The notes under the pieces were generated by a model. That model saw nothing but the letters and a program-made list of their open reading frames with translations, had not been told where the DNA came from and ran no database searches. Made by a program: the position numbers and the translations under genes. Positions 42,565 through 50,768 of a DNA stretch of 64,000 bases are shown here, piece by piece (the stretch's first letter is position 1; every line of letters begins with the position of its first letter). This DNA is from Levilactobacillus mulengensis (GTDB lineage Bacteria; Bacillota; Bacilli; Lactobacillales; Lactobacillaceae): contig NZ_RHNW01000002.1 in the NCBI RefSeq assembly GCF_003946045.1, forward strand, positions 1 through 64,000. The letters run 5' to 3'.

Positions 42565-44928
42565 ATGACCACCAAACTTGGCGTCCGGGAATTAGTGGAG
42601 TTCACGCTCCGTACCGGCGACCTCAGTGCCACTTCCGGCAGCCAAAACACGGCCTTACTGGGCGCACAGATCCACCGTCGTCTACAGAAACAACGCGGTG
42701 AAAATTATCAAAAGGAATATTATCTCGATAAAGAACTGACCCTAAACGGCGACGACTACCTGCTTCACGGCCGAGCCGACGGGGTCACCCTGACCGAAGA
42801 CGCCACCAGCATCGAGGAAATCAAGACGTCCGAAACCGTCTTTGAGCAGCTGAGCGACAACACCCTGACCCTCTACTGGGCCCAGGTAAAGATTTATGCT
42901 TACCTTTTAATGGAAAAGGAATCTGATTTAGATCAAGTCACGTTGACCCTGACCTACTTTCAAACTAACACGGAAACCACGACCCAAACGGACCAAACCA
43001 TTACCCGTGAGGAGGCTGCGGCCTTCTTTGATAAGGTCATCACGGAGTACATTACCTGGCTCAAATTCCGGTCGGACCTGCGCGAGCGGCGAGACCCCAC
43101 CATTCAAGCGCTGACCTTCCCCTTTGGTCAGTACCGACCGGGCCAACGCGAGCTCGCCGTGGCCGTCTACAAGACCATTCTGACGAGTAAACGCCTCTTC
43201 GCCGAGGCCCCAACTGGGACCGGGAAGACCATTTCCACGCTGTTTCCGACCATCAAGGCGATTGGTGAGGGTGTGATTCAACGCATCTTCTACCTCACCG
43301 CCAAGCAGAGCACGCGCCGGGTGGCCGAGGAAGCCGTCGACCTGATGGCCAGTCAGGGACTGAAGCTCAAGAGCATCACCCTGACGGCGAAGGATAAGAT
43401 CAAGTTTCCCGAGGAAGCCGACCTCCAACCCGACGAGAATCCCTACATGTTGGGCTATTACGACCGATTAAAGCCGGCTCTGTTGGACCTCATTCAACAC
43501 AATGACCAGCTCACCCGCCCGGTCATCGAAAAATACGCGCGCAAACACACGCTGGATCCGTTTGAATTTCAGCTGGATGCGAGCCTCTTTTGTGATATCA
43601 TCATCGGCGATTACAACTACCTCTTCGACCCGCAAGTCCACCTTCAGCGCTTCTTTGCGACCGAGGACCCCGATAACTTTTTCCTGATTGACGAAGCCCA
43701 CAACCTGGTCAGTCGGTCCCGCGATATGTACTCGGCGGAAATCAATAGCCAGCCGCTGGACCGCTTAATCGAAACCAGTCGGGACCTGGCACAAGCCACG
43801 CCCAAGCTGCGACGGCGGCTCCAAGACCTGCGCGCCACCTTTAGTGACATTGCCCAGCCATTGATCGACGACGGCCAGACCGACAGTACCTTTTTGATGC
43901 CACCGGAAAACTTCGACCACGACCTCAGCCGGTTGGTGGAAGCCATTCACGACTGGCTGGTCGACCAGCCACAGACGCCCTTCACCCAGGCGATACTCGA
44001 CTACTACTTCGCCGCCATCAGCTACCAACGCATCGGCGAGTACTATGACGACACCTACCGCATGCGTCTCGAGTTGGACAACGGCAACATCATGCTGAAG
44101 GAATTGTGCCTGGACCCCAGCGCCTTTCTCGCCGACAGCCTCGCACTGGGCCACGGCGCCGTGCTCTTCTCAGCCACCCTGTCGCCCATGGACTACTACC
44201 AAAACGTGTTGGGCGGCGACCAGGACAGTCTGGCGTACCAGCTCGACTCCCCGTTTGAACCCGCGCACCAAGAAATTCTAGTCACGACCTACATTCAAAC
44301 GACTTACAAGCAGCGCAACGCCAATCTCGCCAACATCTTACTGGCAATTAAAAACTTGATTGACGGCAAAACCGGCAACTATCTGATTTTTTTGCCTTCC
44401 TATAGTTACCTGCTCGACGTCAGCCAGGCCTTTCATCTGGCCTACCCGCACGTCAAAACCGTCTGTCAGGAATCGCAAATGGCTGAGGCCAACCGGACGG
44501 CCTTTCTTGCCAGCTTCACGGCCAATCCCAGTGAGACGCTGGTTGGCTTCGCCCTGCTCGGCGGGATTTTCTCCGAAGGCATCGACTTGAAGGCCGACCG
44601 GTTGATTGGCGTCGGCATCGTCAGCGTCGGTCTGCCCGGACTCAATCCGGAGACCAACCTGTTGCGCGACTACTTTGACGAACGTTCCCACCGCGGCTTC
44701 GCTTACGCCTACCAGCTCCCCGGCCTGAACAATGTGTTCCAGGCGGCCGGTCGTCTGATTCGCGGGTCCAAAGACGTGGGCATTATTTTGCTGATGGATC
44801 AGCGATTCGCCAGCCCCCGCTACACCAACCTGTATCCACGCCACTGGCAACATTTCCGCCGAATTTATCGGCCCGAACAGCTCAGTCCCGCGATTGAAAA
44901 TTTCTGGCATCAGGAGGTGCCCCAATGA
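42565..44928 (+). CDS. Rad3/DinG-type helicase with N-terminal PD-(D/E)XK nuclease domain
   Basis: 787 residues from the ATG at 42565 (GGAGG 10 bases upstream). N-terminal Cas4-like nuclease domain: GRADGV (D72), IEEIK (E85, K87) and QVKIYAYLL (Q107). Superfamily-2 XPD/DinG helicase from about 190: Walker A APTGTGKT at 215-222, DEAH at 376-379, VLFSATLSP, LGGIFSEGIDL and QAAGRLIRG near the end. The four iron-sulphur cysteines of XPD/DinG are absent. Acts on DNA; repair or defence are both possible. Overlaps the next gene by 4 bases, heading a three-gene operon. Confidence 0.88.
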   Translation: MTTKLGVRELVEFTLRTGDLSATSGSQNTALLGAQIHRRLQKQRGENYQKEYYLDKELTLNGDDYLLHGRADGVTLTEDATSIEEIKTSETVFEQLSDNTLTLYWAQVKIYAYLLMEKESDLDQVTLTLTYFQTNTETTTQTDQTITREEAAAFFDKVITEYITWLKFRSDLRERRDPTIQALTFPFGQYRPGQRELAVAVYKTILTSKRLFAEAPTGTGKTISTLFPTIKAIGEGVIQRIFYLTAKQSTRRVAEEAVDLMASQGLKLKSITLTAKDKIKFPEEADLQPDENPYMLGYYDRLKPALLDLIQHNDQLTRPVIEKYARKHTLDPFEFQLDASLFCDIIIGDYNYLFDPQVHLQRFFATEDPDNFFLIDEAHNLVSRSRDMYSAEINSQPLDRLIETSRDLAQATPKLRRRLQDLRATFSDIAQPLIDDGQTDSTFLMPPENFDHDLSRLVEAIHDWLVDQPQTPFTQAILDYYFAAISYQRIGEYYDDTYRMRLELDNGNIMLKELCLDPSAFLADSLALGHGAVLFSATLSPMDYYQNVLGGDQDSLAYQLDSPFEPAHQEILVTTYIQTTYKQRNANLANILLAIKNLIDGKTGNYLIFLPSYSYLLDVSQAFHLAYPHVKTVCQESQMAEANRTAFLASFTANPSETLVGFALLGGIFSEGIDLKADRLIGVGIVSVGLPGLNPETNLLRDYFDERSHRGFAYAYQLPGLNNVFQAAGRLIRGSKDVGIILLMDQRFASPRYTNLYPRHWQHFRRIYRPEQLSPAIENFWHQEVPQ

Positions 44929-45617
44929 AAACCAAACTCACTTTAGAAATGGAAGCGACCCTCTACGCGTACTGCCGAGAAGCCGGCGCGTTTGCGGTCG
45001 AAGAGGTCACCATGCCCGACGACGCTGGTATCGTGGACACCCTGAGCTACCAGGAACTGCCCGACAAGTCCATCGAGTGGCGCTGCTACGAGCTGAAGGT
45101 CACCAAGAGTGATTTTCACTCGAAGGCCAAGCTCTCCTTCGTCGGCCACTACAACTACTTCGTCCTGCCGCTCAAGCTCTACCAAACGGTTCAGGACGAG
45201 ATCCCCCCCCGCATCGGCGTCCTGATCTACCGGCCCTTCGATGCGGAAATGTTGGCGACCGCGACCGAAGCGCCCAGCACCCCGGGCTACCTGACCGTTG
45301 CCCGGCCACCTCGTCATCAGGACCTCCAAGTTCCCGCTTCGGAGCTGACGACCCGCTTCATTGCCTCACAGGCACGGGAGGTCGGCAAGGCCAAGCAGAT
45401 GGCAACCGGTCTCAAACAATATTCCACCGACCGGCTCTACCAGGAATTGAAGAAACGCCATCAACACTATGATATCTACGATCCGGATGCTAACTTCTAT
45501 GACCAGTTCATCGAGGACACCCAGTCGACGGCGGTCACGGCCCTTCAGAGCGAAATCGATGCGCTGAACCTGGAACGCCACGACCTCCAGCAACAGTTAA
45601 AGGAGCAGCGGTCATGA
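44925..45617 (+). CDS. PD-(D/E)XK nuclease-like protein (MmcB-like) with coiled coil
   Basis: 230 residues. N-terminal restriction-fold signature GIVDTL (D38) followed by CYELKVTKSDF (E56, K58) and KLSFVGHYNYFVLP, resembling MmcB-type DNA-repair nucleases. The C terminus (about 195-230) is a charged coiled coil. Translationally coupled to both neighbours (ATGA overlaps). It may supply a second nuclease to the helicase complex, or be related to the sce7726 proteins usually paired with sce7725. Confidence 0.7.
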   Translation: MKTKLTLEMEATLYAYCREAGAFAVEEVTMPDDAGIVDTLSYQELPDKSIEWRCYELKVTKSDFHSKAKLSFVGHYNYFVLPLKLYQTVQDEIPPRIGVLIYRPFDAEMLATATEAPSTPGYLTVARPPRHQDLQVPASELTTRFIASQAREVGKAKQMATGLKQYSTDRLYQELKKRHQHYDIYDPDANFYDQFIEDTQSTAVTALQSEIDALNLERHDLQQQLKEQRS

Positions 45618-46528
45618 TCTACTTTCCTTACTTTCGGGGCCGGCAGTACGATCTCCTGGCTCTAAAAAACATTGCCCAACAACACATTCTGCCTCCGAAC
45701 ATTATTCCGATTATCGAACCCGTCCGGGACATCCGGGCCCTGCCGCAAACCGTAGCCGCCTTCGTCGAGCACGACCAACCACTGGTAGTGATTGCCAACC
45801 CGACCGTCAGTGACTACGCCTTGACCCAACAAAAGCTCCACGATTGGCGACCCTACGCGGATAATCCCCAGTTAATCGTCGGCCATATTCTGACGCCCAC
45901 CATCATCCCCGCGAATCTTCAACCAGCCGCGGAGCACCGGACGTTGCTGGTCGGTCGCCAATACGATGAACTGGTTGCCGCCCAACATGCTGGCTGGCTC
46001 AACGACCCGAGCTACCTGTTGGTGCCGCCTGAAGCACGCATTCGCCAGCTCATCACTCGGCCCACCATCAGCCTCTTTGACCACGCCTGGCTACCGGAGC
46101 ACGAGCGCAGTTACGCCGACATTACCGATGGCTTCTTCAGTGACGACTGGGTGCTCGCCACCCTCAACGGTTATCACGGTGTCAGTGACTACACGATTGG
46201 TGGCGCCCACTACAGCGAGCACGGCTACCCGGCCCGTGCCGTCACCCTGCACCTGACCTACTTTCAGGGTGACCAGTTGCGCATCCACCGCTTCGTTTCC
46301 GATGACCGCGAAGACTTCCGCCATCCCAAGGAGAAATTTTTCCAGGCCGTCGCCAAGTTGGCCGCCTGGTTACCAGACCACCCGGACGTCCAAACGCCGG
46401 CGGCTCTGGCTCTGGCGAATTACCATACCACGCAACATTTCCCGGGACTGGGCGTGGTGAAGCGGCTCAGCCTGGAGCACCATCTACAGACCATGGCCGC
46501 TTACTTCAAACTACATTATCCAGAATGA
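45614..46528 (+). CDS. sce7725-family protein
   Basis: 304 residues, starting YFPYFRGRQYDLLALKNIA and NIIPIIEPVRD, the characteristic opening of the sce7725 family, which is found beside nuclease genes in mobile or phage-linked loci. The fold looks like a TIM-barrel-type beta/alpha protein (repeated strand-helix units, LFDHAWL, DDWVLATLNGYHG). Molecular function unknown. Last gene of the operon; overlaps its predecessor by 4 bases; AAGGAG site. Confidence 0.7.
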   Translation: MIYFPYFRGRQYDLLALKNIAQQHILPPNIIPIIEPVRDIRALPQTVAAFVEHDQPLVVIANPTVSDYALTQQKLHDWRPYADNPQLIVGHILTPTIIPANLQPAAEHRTLLVGRQYDELVAAQHAGWLNDPSYLLVPPEARIRQLITRPTISLFDHAWLPEHERSYADITDGFFSDDWVLATLNGYHGVSDYTIGGAHYSEHGYPARAVTLHLTYFQGDQLRIHRFVSDDREDFRHPKEKFFQAVAKLAAWLPDHPDVQTPAALALANYHTTQHFPGLGVVKRLSLEHHLQTMAAYFKLHYPE

Positions 46529-46544
46529 GGTCTTGTTCATGGAT

Positions 46545-46750
46545 TGCCGTTCCCGGCGGCGGATTCAACCTGACCTGCTGTGGGGAACGGTTCCGGCCTG
46601 TGGGACGGTCCTACGCCTCGCCTGAAAGCCTGGAAAACCACCAGTCTCCCAGGTCGTCCCGTGCTCTAAACTGAGAAAACCACTCAGTTAAGACCACCGA
46701 CACAGCTGTCCAGGTTGATCCGCCTCTGGTCACTCACACTGTCCAACTCT
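46545..46750 (-). repeat. structured repeat B7 (core only)
   Basis: Core copy starting 17 bases after the sce7725 stop codon. Helix GGCGGATTCAACCTG with CAGGTTGATCCGCC, a compensated variant; CCGTTCCC...GGGAACGG hairpin kept. Confidence 0.78.
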
Positions 46751-46857
46751 TTCTTGATTTGCGAAATCAGACCACATCACGACTGGTTAACGTCACTATC
46801 TGTTGGATAAATTTTCTCACAATGCGTCACTAAATTTCTTGGAGCAACCGCTTTAGC

Positions 46858-46904
46858 CGCCAGACCGGTGAAAATCAGCCACACTGCTCAATGTCAGTGA
46901 CCAC
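46858..46904 (+). repeat. B-family fragment
   Basis: GACCGGTGAAAATCAGCC...CAATGTCAGTGACCA matches the 5' arm of B1. A duplicated TTGATTTGCGA-like string lies on either side (46764 and 46914). The rest of 46751-47021 shows no gene. Confidence 0.5.
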
Positions 46905-47021
46905 TTCATTCCTGATTTGCGACGTATGACCCGTCTACCAATCGTTAAAGCACGTTTCCACATAATGTAGAAAAATTCATACCACAGTAGAACATTGCCA
47001 ACGAATCGCTTAGTTGCACGG

Positions 47022-47305
47022 AAAAACACGTCAGCCGCAGGACTGGTGAAAATGAACCCGCGAGGACAGTGTTAGTGACCAGAGGCAGATCAACTTTCCC
47101 AGCTGTGTCGGTGGTCTTGGCTGGGGAGATTTTTCCCAGCCTAGCCCACGGGGCAACCTTTGAGACCGCTTTTCAGGCTCAAAGTTGAGGTGGAAGCCCG
47201 CTCCCCAGGCTGTAACCGACCCCATAGCAGGGAAGGTTGAATCTGCCGCCGGGAACGACACTTTCGGCCACCGCGTTCCGGCTCATTTTCACCAGTTCAA
47301 AGGCA
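47022..47305 (+). repeat. structured repeat B8 (full copy)
   Basis: Both arms present (GCAGGACTGGTGAAAATG and CATTTTCACCAG). Long-range helix CAGATCAACTTTCCC with GGGAAGGTTGAATCTG, a compensated variant. Confidence 0.78.
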
Positions 47306-47310
47306 TAAAA

Positions 47311-47343
47311 AATAGCGCCTGGGAAAAATTCCCAAGCGCTATT
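47311..47343 (-). terminator. terminator of the lactonase gene
   Basis: Leftward AATAGCGCTTGGGAA...TTCCCAGGCGCTATT, then TTTTATG. Confidence 0.88.
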
Positions 47344-47354
47344 CGTTTAATTAT

Positions 47355-48401
47355 TTAGAATTTAGCTGGTAAGACGCTGACACCTTCTGGGACCATGAAG
47401 TCCTTTTGGGCCAACGTTAACTTCCCGCTCTCGGCGTCGCGACTGAACAACGAAGCGTTGTCGGAGTTTTGGTTAACGACCAGCAGTAAGCTTTGGTCTG
47501 ACGTCCAGTTGAAGTCCCGTGGGAAGTCACCTTCCGTGGAGATCCGTTGAACCAGCGTCAACGTGCCATCATCAGCGGTGGCAAAGACGGCCAGGGAGTT
47601 GTTCCCCCGGTTGGAGACGTAAATGAACCGCCCGTCCTTGCTCATGCGAATGGCTGCGGCACCGTTGTGCGTCGTCCAGTCGGCTGGAATCGTGGAGATG
47701 ATACTCTTCACAGCCAGCTTGCCGGTTGCGGCGTCGTAGCTTAACGTGGCCACGTTACTGCTCAGTTCACCAACGAGGTAAGCGACACCCTTTTGATCAT
47801 CGAAGACGATGTGCCGTGGGCCGTAGCCGGCTGGCATGTCGAGTTGACTGACGGGAGACAATTTACCATCATCAGAAACGTCATAGACGTAAACCTTGTC
47901 GGACCCTAAGTCACAAACGACTAAACGGTTGTCCGGCGTCAGGTCGGCGAAGTGTGGGTGGGGACCGTCAGCTTGTTCGGGCGCTGGGCCAACGGGGTCC
48001 TGGTCAACGACCTTATCCGTTTCCTTCAACGTCCCATCAGCGGCGATAGCGTAAACCGTCACAGCGGCCGTGTGGTAATTGGCCGTGTAGACCAACTGCC
48101 GAGCTTCATCAACCGACACGTAGGCTGGTGAGGCACCCAATTCCAAGACCTGTTGAATGGCCCGTGGCTTTTCTTCAGATACATCATAGATGATCAACCC
48201 ACCGTGGGTCGTGCCATCCGTTTCTTTTTTGTTGATGACGTACAGGCGCTTAGCCGCAGCCTTTGCGATGTAAGTCGGGCTCCCAGCTGATGCTAACCAT
48301 TCGCAGTCCATTAACTTAGGCGCTGCGGTGTCTACGGTTACCCGGTAAATCCCACGACTAATGCGCTTGGTATAAGTTCCAATGTAAAAATCTTCCGTCA
48401 T
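47355..48401 (-). CDS. lactonase-family beta-propeller protein (6-phosphogluconolactonase type)
   Basis: 348 residues, start at 48401 after AAAGGGG. Seven-bladed propeller of the YbhE/Pgl type: FYIGTYTKRISRGIY at the start, ADGPHPHFADLTPD, YGPRHIVF, GDFPRDFNW, VNQNSDNASLF. Family members hydrolyse 6-phosphogluconolactone in the oxidative pentose phosphate pathway, which is central in heterofermentative lactobacilli. Stands alone. Confidence 0.85.
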   Translation of the reverse strand: MTEDFYIGTYTKRISRGIYRVTVDTAAPKLMDCEWLASAGSPTYIAKAAAKRLYVINKKETDGTTHGGLIIYDVSEEKPRAIQQVLELGASPAYVSVDEARQLVYTANYHTAAVTVYAIAADGTLKETDKVVDQDPVGPAPEQADGPHPHFADLTPDNRLVVCDLGSDKVYVYDVSDDGKLSPVSQLDMPAGYGPRHIVFDDQKGVAYLVGELSSNVATLSYDAATGKLAVKSIISTIPADWTTHNGAAAIRMSKDGRFIYVSNRGNNSLAVFATADDGTLTLVQRISTEGDFPRDFNWTSDQSLLLVVNQNSDNASLFSRDAESGKLTLAQKDFMVPEGVSVLPAKF

Positions 48402-48666
48402 GTGTGCTGCCCCTTTCAACTTGCCAATATCACTCTTAAGTATAGCACAGCTGGCTAGTAAAGGCCGGTGAAGTCATTTAACCCCGGGAGTTGGCAAATA
48501 TCTCCGAAACTTAGTTGCAACCGACCGCCGACATTAGTATGATGTAATGTAACCACCCGCTTAAAGAATAAGTCGTTTGACGGTTGGCTCACCCTGACTG
48601 GGACCGCTTATCTCTAAGCCAACGTACGTACCTACAGAATGACTGCCAAGAAAGGACTCACCGCAC

Positions 48667-49116
48667 ATGTCTAGTTTCGAAGGGTATCATCCCCTTTTGA
48701 CACCGCAATTTCGTTTCGACTGGCTCACCCAATTTAAGTTAAAAAATGTGGCGGATCTCACCGCTAACGACCTGGGGGCCACTGCCGACTGGGTCAACGC
48801 CACCATGCACGACACCATGGACCGTTCCGCCCTCACCTGGGGCATCGAACGGCGCCGGACCCACAAACTCATTGCCTGGGGCGGCTTCAGTGACCTCGAC
48901 CTGACCGCCCACACCGGTAAAATCGGCTTCAACGGTAAGCGGGTCCCCGCCACCGAACAACAGGAAATCGTCGACCGACTGGTTCATTTCGGCCACGAAG
49001 AACTCCAACTGACGGACATGACCCTGACCAGCGCCGGCAAATTAGACGACGCCGTGCTGGCCGCTGCTGGCTTCGTGCAAACAGACGGCCAGTGGCGTTG
49101 GACGTCCCGCCACTAA
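48667..49116 (+). CDS. GNAT-like acetyltransferase domain protein
   Basis: 149 residues resembling RimL-type GNAT proteins (WLTQFKLKNVADL, WGIERRRTHKLIAWGGFSDLD, a C-terminal LAAAGFVQTDGQWRW). The acetyl-CoA loop is not obvious, so activity is uncertain. Upstream 265 bases hold no recognisable element. Confidence 0.6.
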   Translation: MSSFEGYHPLLTPQFRFDWLTQFKLKNVADLTANDLGATADWVNATMHDTMDRSALTWGIERRRTHKLIAWGGFSDLDLTAHTGKIGFNGKRVPATEQQEIVDRLVHFGHEELQLTDMTLTSAGKLDDAVLAAAGFVQTDGQWRWTSRH

Positions 49117-49130
49117 AAATAAGTGTAAAC

Positions 49131-49164
49131 AAAAGCCCATTTCTACGCGAAATGGGCTTTTTTC
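49131..49164. terminator. bidirectional terminator
   Basis: AAAAGCCCATTT...AAATGGGCTTTTTT between convergent genes. Confidence 0.88.
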
Positions 49165-49968
49165 TTATTTCGAGGCAAAAACTAATAATCCTGTGCCACC
49201 AGTAGTACCAGTTGGCGTGCCAATCTTACCGGCAATCTGCCACCGTTGCAGGTCCTTTTGCTGTTGAGCAGTCAACTGTCCATCCACCGCCTGCTTGACC
49301 GCGGCCGCGTTGGTCGGGTCACTCACATGAAACCGCACCAGGTAAAAGGCACTGTAGCTGGCGTTGTTAGCGGTCAACAGCTGATCAAAATCACCGTTGG
49401 CGCCATCAATCTGTTCCGTTAAAATGGGCTGGTTGTCCGTTGAGGCAAAGACCTGATTAACCGCGGCCATCAGGTCACTGTCGTAGGCCGCGTGCGGGAA
49501 CAACTTCATTAGGCTGATATCGGCTGGTTGTAGTCCGGCCGTCTTGGTGGCCGTGGCCCAGTTCATCGTCGAAGTCGTTGCCGCGGCGGGCGTACTGGCT
49601 GCGGACTTCAAGTAGCCGCGCCAGATCCACCCACCGTGCTGACCATCGGCGCTGTTTACGTGATAGTAAATTAAGTATTTCCCGGTAGCCACGTCGTACA
49701 GCTTTTCATGGGCATTCGTGTACCACGTCACATCCGGCAAACTGCTGTTGTACCCATACCAGGTGCCCAAGTGTTTGGAGTAACGACTCCCCTTAACGGC
49801 GGTCAGCGCGTACCGCTTCATGCTAGCACGCCAAACTAACCGAACGGACTTGGACCGACTGGCGGAATATTGAGACTTGGCCGAAGCCGTAACCGTCCCG
49901 AAACCGCCGACCAAACTGACACCAACACCTAACGCAATGATTCCCTTAACAAATTGTTTCACGTTCAA
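49165..49968 (-). CDS. secreted protein with SH3/GW-like wall-binding domain
   Basis: 267 residues. Signal peptide ending TASAK, then a domain ending HGGWIWRGYL that matches the N-terminal domain of the two carboxypeptidases in this window (TWY...LKHG...YYV...GWIWHGYL). The C-terminal part (about 130-267) is a helical domain of unknown function ending GTTGGTGLLVFASK. Probably exported and wall-attached. Confidence 0.7.
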   Translation of the reverse strand: MNVKQFVKGIIALGVGVSLVGGFGTVTASAKSQYSASRSKSVRLVWRASMKRYALTAVKGSRYSKHLGTWYGYNSSLPDVTWYTNAHEKLYDVATGKYLIYYHVNSADGQHGGWIWRGYLKSAASTPAAATTSTMNWATATKTAGLQPADISLMKLFPHAAYDSDLMAAVNQVFASTDNQPILTEQIDGANGDFDQLLTANNASYSAFYLVRFHVSDPTNAAAVKQAVDGQLTAQQQKDLQRWQIAGKIGTPTGTTGGTGLLVFASK

Positions 49969-50203
49969 ACCTCCCCGATTCTTCTTTTAGTTTAGGCAGG
50001 AAATGATTTAAAGTCCACTACCTTTTTCAATCGTTGTGCAAAATTAAGTAATCACTGTATGGAAATAGGTGACTACCAGGTTCCCCGGAAGCCATCTTGT
50101 TAAATAGCCCTAAAATTGACAAAATTTTCAAAAATAAAAGAGCCCTACCTATTGGCAAGACTCCGTTCAGTCATTCTTAGATTTACAAGCTGAGGATTGG
50201 AAA

Positions 50204-50491
50204 TTAAATACCTAAAGACTTGAAAAGGTCTTCCTCGTTGTGAGTGGTTGCTAATTTTGTAGTTCCATTAACAACGTCATCAATTTCCTTTTGGATTTCA
50301 GGGCGTACATCAGACTGTAATCGCGTGAGTGTAGAGTGGTCATCCATTTGTTTCTGTTCTCTAGTAACAAACAACAATCTAGCAGAAGCTATTCGATTTC
50401 GATCCAGTGTTTTTAATACTCCGAATACTTTTACAGTTTTAGCTTTCTGTGAGACATGTAATACCATAATTGATTTCATTTTTGGCTTCAT
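50204..50491 (-). CDS. 95-residue protein of unknown function in an AT-rich pocket
   Basis: Begins MKPKMKSIMVLHVSQKAKTV, predicted as strand-rich N-terminal half and helical C-terminal half (PEIQKEIDDVV). GAAGGAG site 5 bases before the ATG. The gene and its flanks (about 49980-50520) are visibly more AT-rich than the rest of the window, suggesting separate acquisition. No family recognised. Confidence 0.6.
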   Translation of the reverse strand: MKPKMKSIMVLHVSQKAKTVKVFGVLKTLDRNRIASARLLFVTREQKQMDDHSTLTRLQSDVRPEIQKEIDDVVNGTTKLATTHNEEDLFKSLGI

Positions 50492-50555
50492 GAGTACTCC
50501 TTCTCACATAGGTTCAGTCTAACCTCCAAGCAGATCAATGGACATGCAAGTCACC

Positions 50556-50768
50556 GGGTTAAACCCATGTCAGCCGCAGGACTGGTGAAAATGGGCTCAG
50601 CCGTGGGAGTTGCCTTAGCGGTTTACCGCTTAGGCAACTCCTATCTTTGAGACGTGGTTTTCGGCTCAAAGTAAGTCCGAAGACCGCTTCTCAGGCTTCG
50701 GACGCGCGCCCACAGCGCCACGGCCCATTTTCACCAGTCCGGAGGCGATGGTAAGACGTTTCGTTTAA
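50556..50768 (+). repeat. structured repeat A6 (full copy)
   Basis: Ends GGGTTAAACCC and GTTTAATCC; the right end includes the TAA stop codon of the permease gene. Last hairpin GTCCGAAG...CTTCGGAC. Confidence 0.83.
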
